Assembly (NCBI GenBank): GCA_937915915.1
Contig: CALGGN010000165.1
Span: forward strand, 1 to 5,425
DNA: 5,425 bases
DNA from: an uncultured Selenomonas sp.
GTDB taxonomy: Bacteria > Bacillota > Negativicutes > Selenomonadales > Selenomonadaceae
Reading direction: 5' to 3'
Shown: piece after piece, positions 4,593 through 5,425 of the stretch
How positions within the stretch are numbered: position 1 is the first letter of the stretch
How the letters are laid out: each line of letters begins with the position of its first letter
The notes under the pieces: generated by a model
Databases searched by the model: none
What the model was told of the DNA's origin: nothing
The model's input: only the letters and a program-made list of their open reading frames with translations
Translations under genes and position numbers: made by a program

Positions 4593-5425
4593 TGTCAAAT
4601 CAGATTCCGCTCCTGTTTACGGCAGGCGCAACCCTGCAGCCAGATACAGGTTTTTTTCAGCGGGAGGTGCCAAACAGGCTGGCCACAGAGGGCTTCTATC
4701 TGGCAGATAAAGGCAGCAGTTTGGAACTCAGGGACAGCCGCTATCGCTTCGCTGTTGCTACCTATTCCCTGGATTTTGATACCAAATACCTGCACATCTA
4801 CGACTATGCACCGGAGCAAATCTGGGGGACTTACAGGGGGGACTTACGGGAAGCTGCTTACAGCGTGGCTCCATATATTTTTCGGGAGCGTTGCTATTTC
4901 CGCGTAACGGTCAGGCGGGAGGACGGGGAAAACATCACGGCAGAGGAGGCAGCAGTGCTTGGCAGCACATTGCTCTTTATTTCCACGGCAGAGCCCAGGC
5001 AGCTCAAGGTATTTGAGGCTGAAGTTGAGCGCGCTGCTGCCCGTATCGGGAAGCTGCGGGAATCGGGAGAGCTGGCTCTGGCCCTGCTGACAGATACCCA
5101 TATGACAGTCAACGGCACTTGGCAGGACACGGCGGCGAATCTCTTGGCACTGCATCAGAAGGTGCAGATGGACGGGGTTATCCACTTGGGCGACCTGACC
5201 GATGGCACTGTCTCCCGTAAGCTCACCTCCCGCTATGTCAAATCCATGTTGCAAGATATGGGCAGGCTTCAGGTTCCCGTGCATATTGTGCCGGGAAATC
5301 ATGATGCCAATTATTTCCACGGCAATCCTGAGGTAATGTCCCTCCATGAGCAGGCAGCGCTTTATCAAGGCCATCTATGTCCGCCCCCTCCAGGGGGCGG
5401 GGGACCATCGAAGATGGTGGTGGGG
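4589..5425 (+). CDS. Calcineurin-like metallophosphoesterase with N-terminal beta-rich domain (3' end outside window)
   Basis: The frame is open for 279 codons to the window edge. Phosphoesterase motifs appear in family order: DTH (D169, H171), HLGDLTD (G201, D202) and PGNHD (G236, N237, H238, D239). These residues bind the two metal ions of calcineurin-like phosphoesterases, which hydrolyse phosphomono- or diesters. The final GHxH motif would lie beyond the window. Residues about 5-135 form a separate, beta-strand-rich domain ending in CYFRVTVRREDGENITAEEA (102-121), a pattern that also resembles N-terminal modules of phage-type and GDSL/phosphoesterase proteins; a glycan-binding role is conjecture. 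A helix (about 135-160) links the two domains. No signal peptide is seen. The start is ATG 4589 (ATGA overlap) or ATG 4592. From residue 264 the translation becomes CPPPPGGGGPSKMVVG, encoded by a GC-rich hairpin repeat, which does not look like native enzyme sequence. The gene may therefore be interrupted just after the GNHD motif. Confidence 0.85.
   Translation, partial: MMSNQIPLLFTAGATLQPDTGFFQREVPNRLATEGFYLADKGSSLELRDSRYRFAVATYSLDFDTKYLHIYDYAPEQIWGTYRGDLREAAYSVAPYIFRERCYFRVTVRREDGENITAEEAAVLGSTLLFISTAEPRQLKVFEAEVERAAARIGKLRESGELALALLTDTHMTVNGTWQDTAANLLALHQKVQMDGVIHLGDLTDGTVSRKLTSRYVKSMLQDMGRLQVPVHIVPGNHDANYFHGNPEVMSLHEQAALYQGHLCPPPPGGGGPSKMVVG
5378..5425. repeat. GC-rich double-hairpin repeat at the window edge (partial)
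   Basis: CCGCCCCCT (5381-5389) and AGGGGGCGG (5392-5400) form a perfect 9-bp stem with a 2-base loop. ACCATC (5404-5409) and GATGGT (5413-5418) form a second perfect 6-bp stem with a GAA loop, followed by GGTGGGG. This layout, a C-run/G-run palindrome, a short stem with a GAA loop, then a G-rich tail, resembles dispersed palindromic repeats found in many Firmicute genomes. Its composition contrasts sharply with the adjoining coding sequence. The right boundary is outside the window. The repeat nature is inferred from structure, since only one copy is present here. Confidence 0.6.

Noticed and set aside
4844..5374. 176-codon minus-strand open frame at the right end
   Set aside because: It is antisense to the metallophosphoesterase gene, whose DTH, GD and GNHD motifs are in correct order on the plus strand.

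Overview
The window looks like chromosomal DNA of a low-to-mid GC Firmicute, most likely of the Negativicutes (Selenomonas/Mitsuokella type). The basis is the style of the HisE, SagB-like and glycan-type proteins, strong AGGAGG Shine-Dalgarno sites and a near-consensus sigma-70 promoter. This placement rests on recalled family resemblance, not on a search. All supported genes lie on the + strand.

Left part (1-1023): the 3' end of hisE (phosphoribosyl-ATP pyrophosphatase, histidine biosynthesis) is followed after 10 bases by a SagB/ThcOx-type FMN nitroreductase-family protein. The two are probably co-transcribed. No other genes of a thiazole/oxazole-peptide cluster are visible, so the SagB-like protein should be read as a free-standing oxidoreductase.

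Middle part (1024-1970): an intergenic stretch holds a long imperfect palindrome of about 71 bases (1037-1107). Its loop side can also pair with a downstream segment that ends in a T run. Next comes a small 159-residue protein with an HEFRH (HExxH) zinc-peptidase motif and a downstream EIDARVFA segment. It is followed by a perfect 11-bp hairpin, probably a terminator, and an AT-rich region with a very good promoter (TTGACA, 18 bp, TGcTATAAT).

Right part (1971-5425): that promoter drives an apparent two-gene unit. The first gene encodes an 873-residue protein that reads as a GT-B, CDP-glycerol glycerophosphotransferase-like N-terminal half joined to a C-terminal half with repeated TGE-type strands, probably a beta-propeller. 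The second gene overlaps its stop by ATGA. It encodes a calcineurin-like metallophosphoesterase with an N-terminal beta-rich domain of about 160 residues, and it runs off the window. I infer a cell-surface or secreted-glycan job for the pair, a polymer transferase with a phosphoesterase. The last ~48 bases of the window are a GC-rich double-hairpin sequence of the kind seen in dispersed repeats. It sits inside the phosphoesterase reading frame just after the GNHD motif, so this gene may be interrupted or carry an in-frame insertion.

The most notable items are the transferase-propeller fusion, the repeat inside the phosphoesterase gene, the small HEFRH protein, and the palindrome with its alternative pairing partner.
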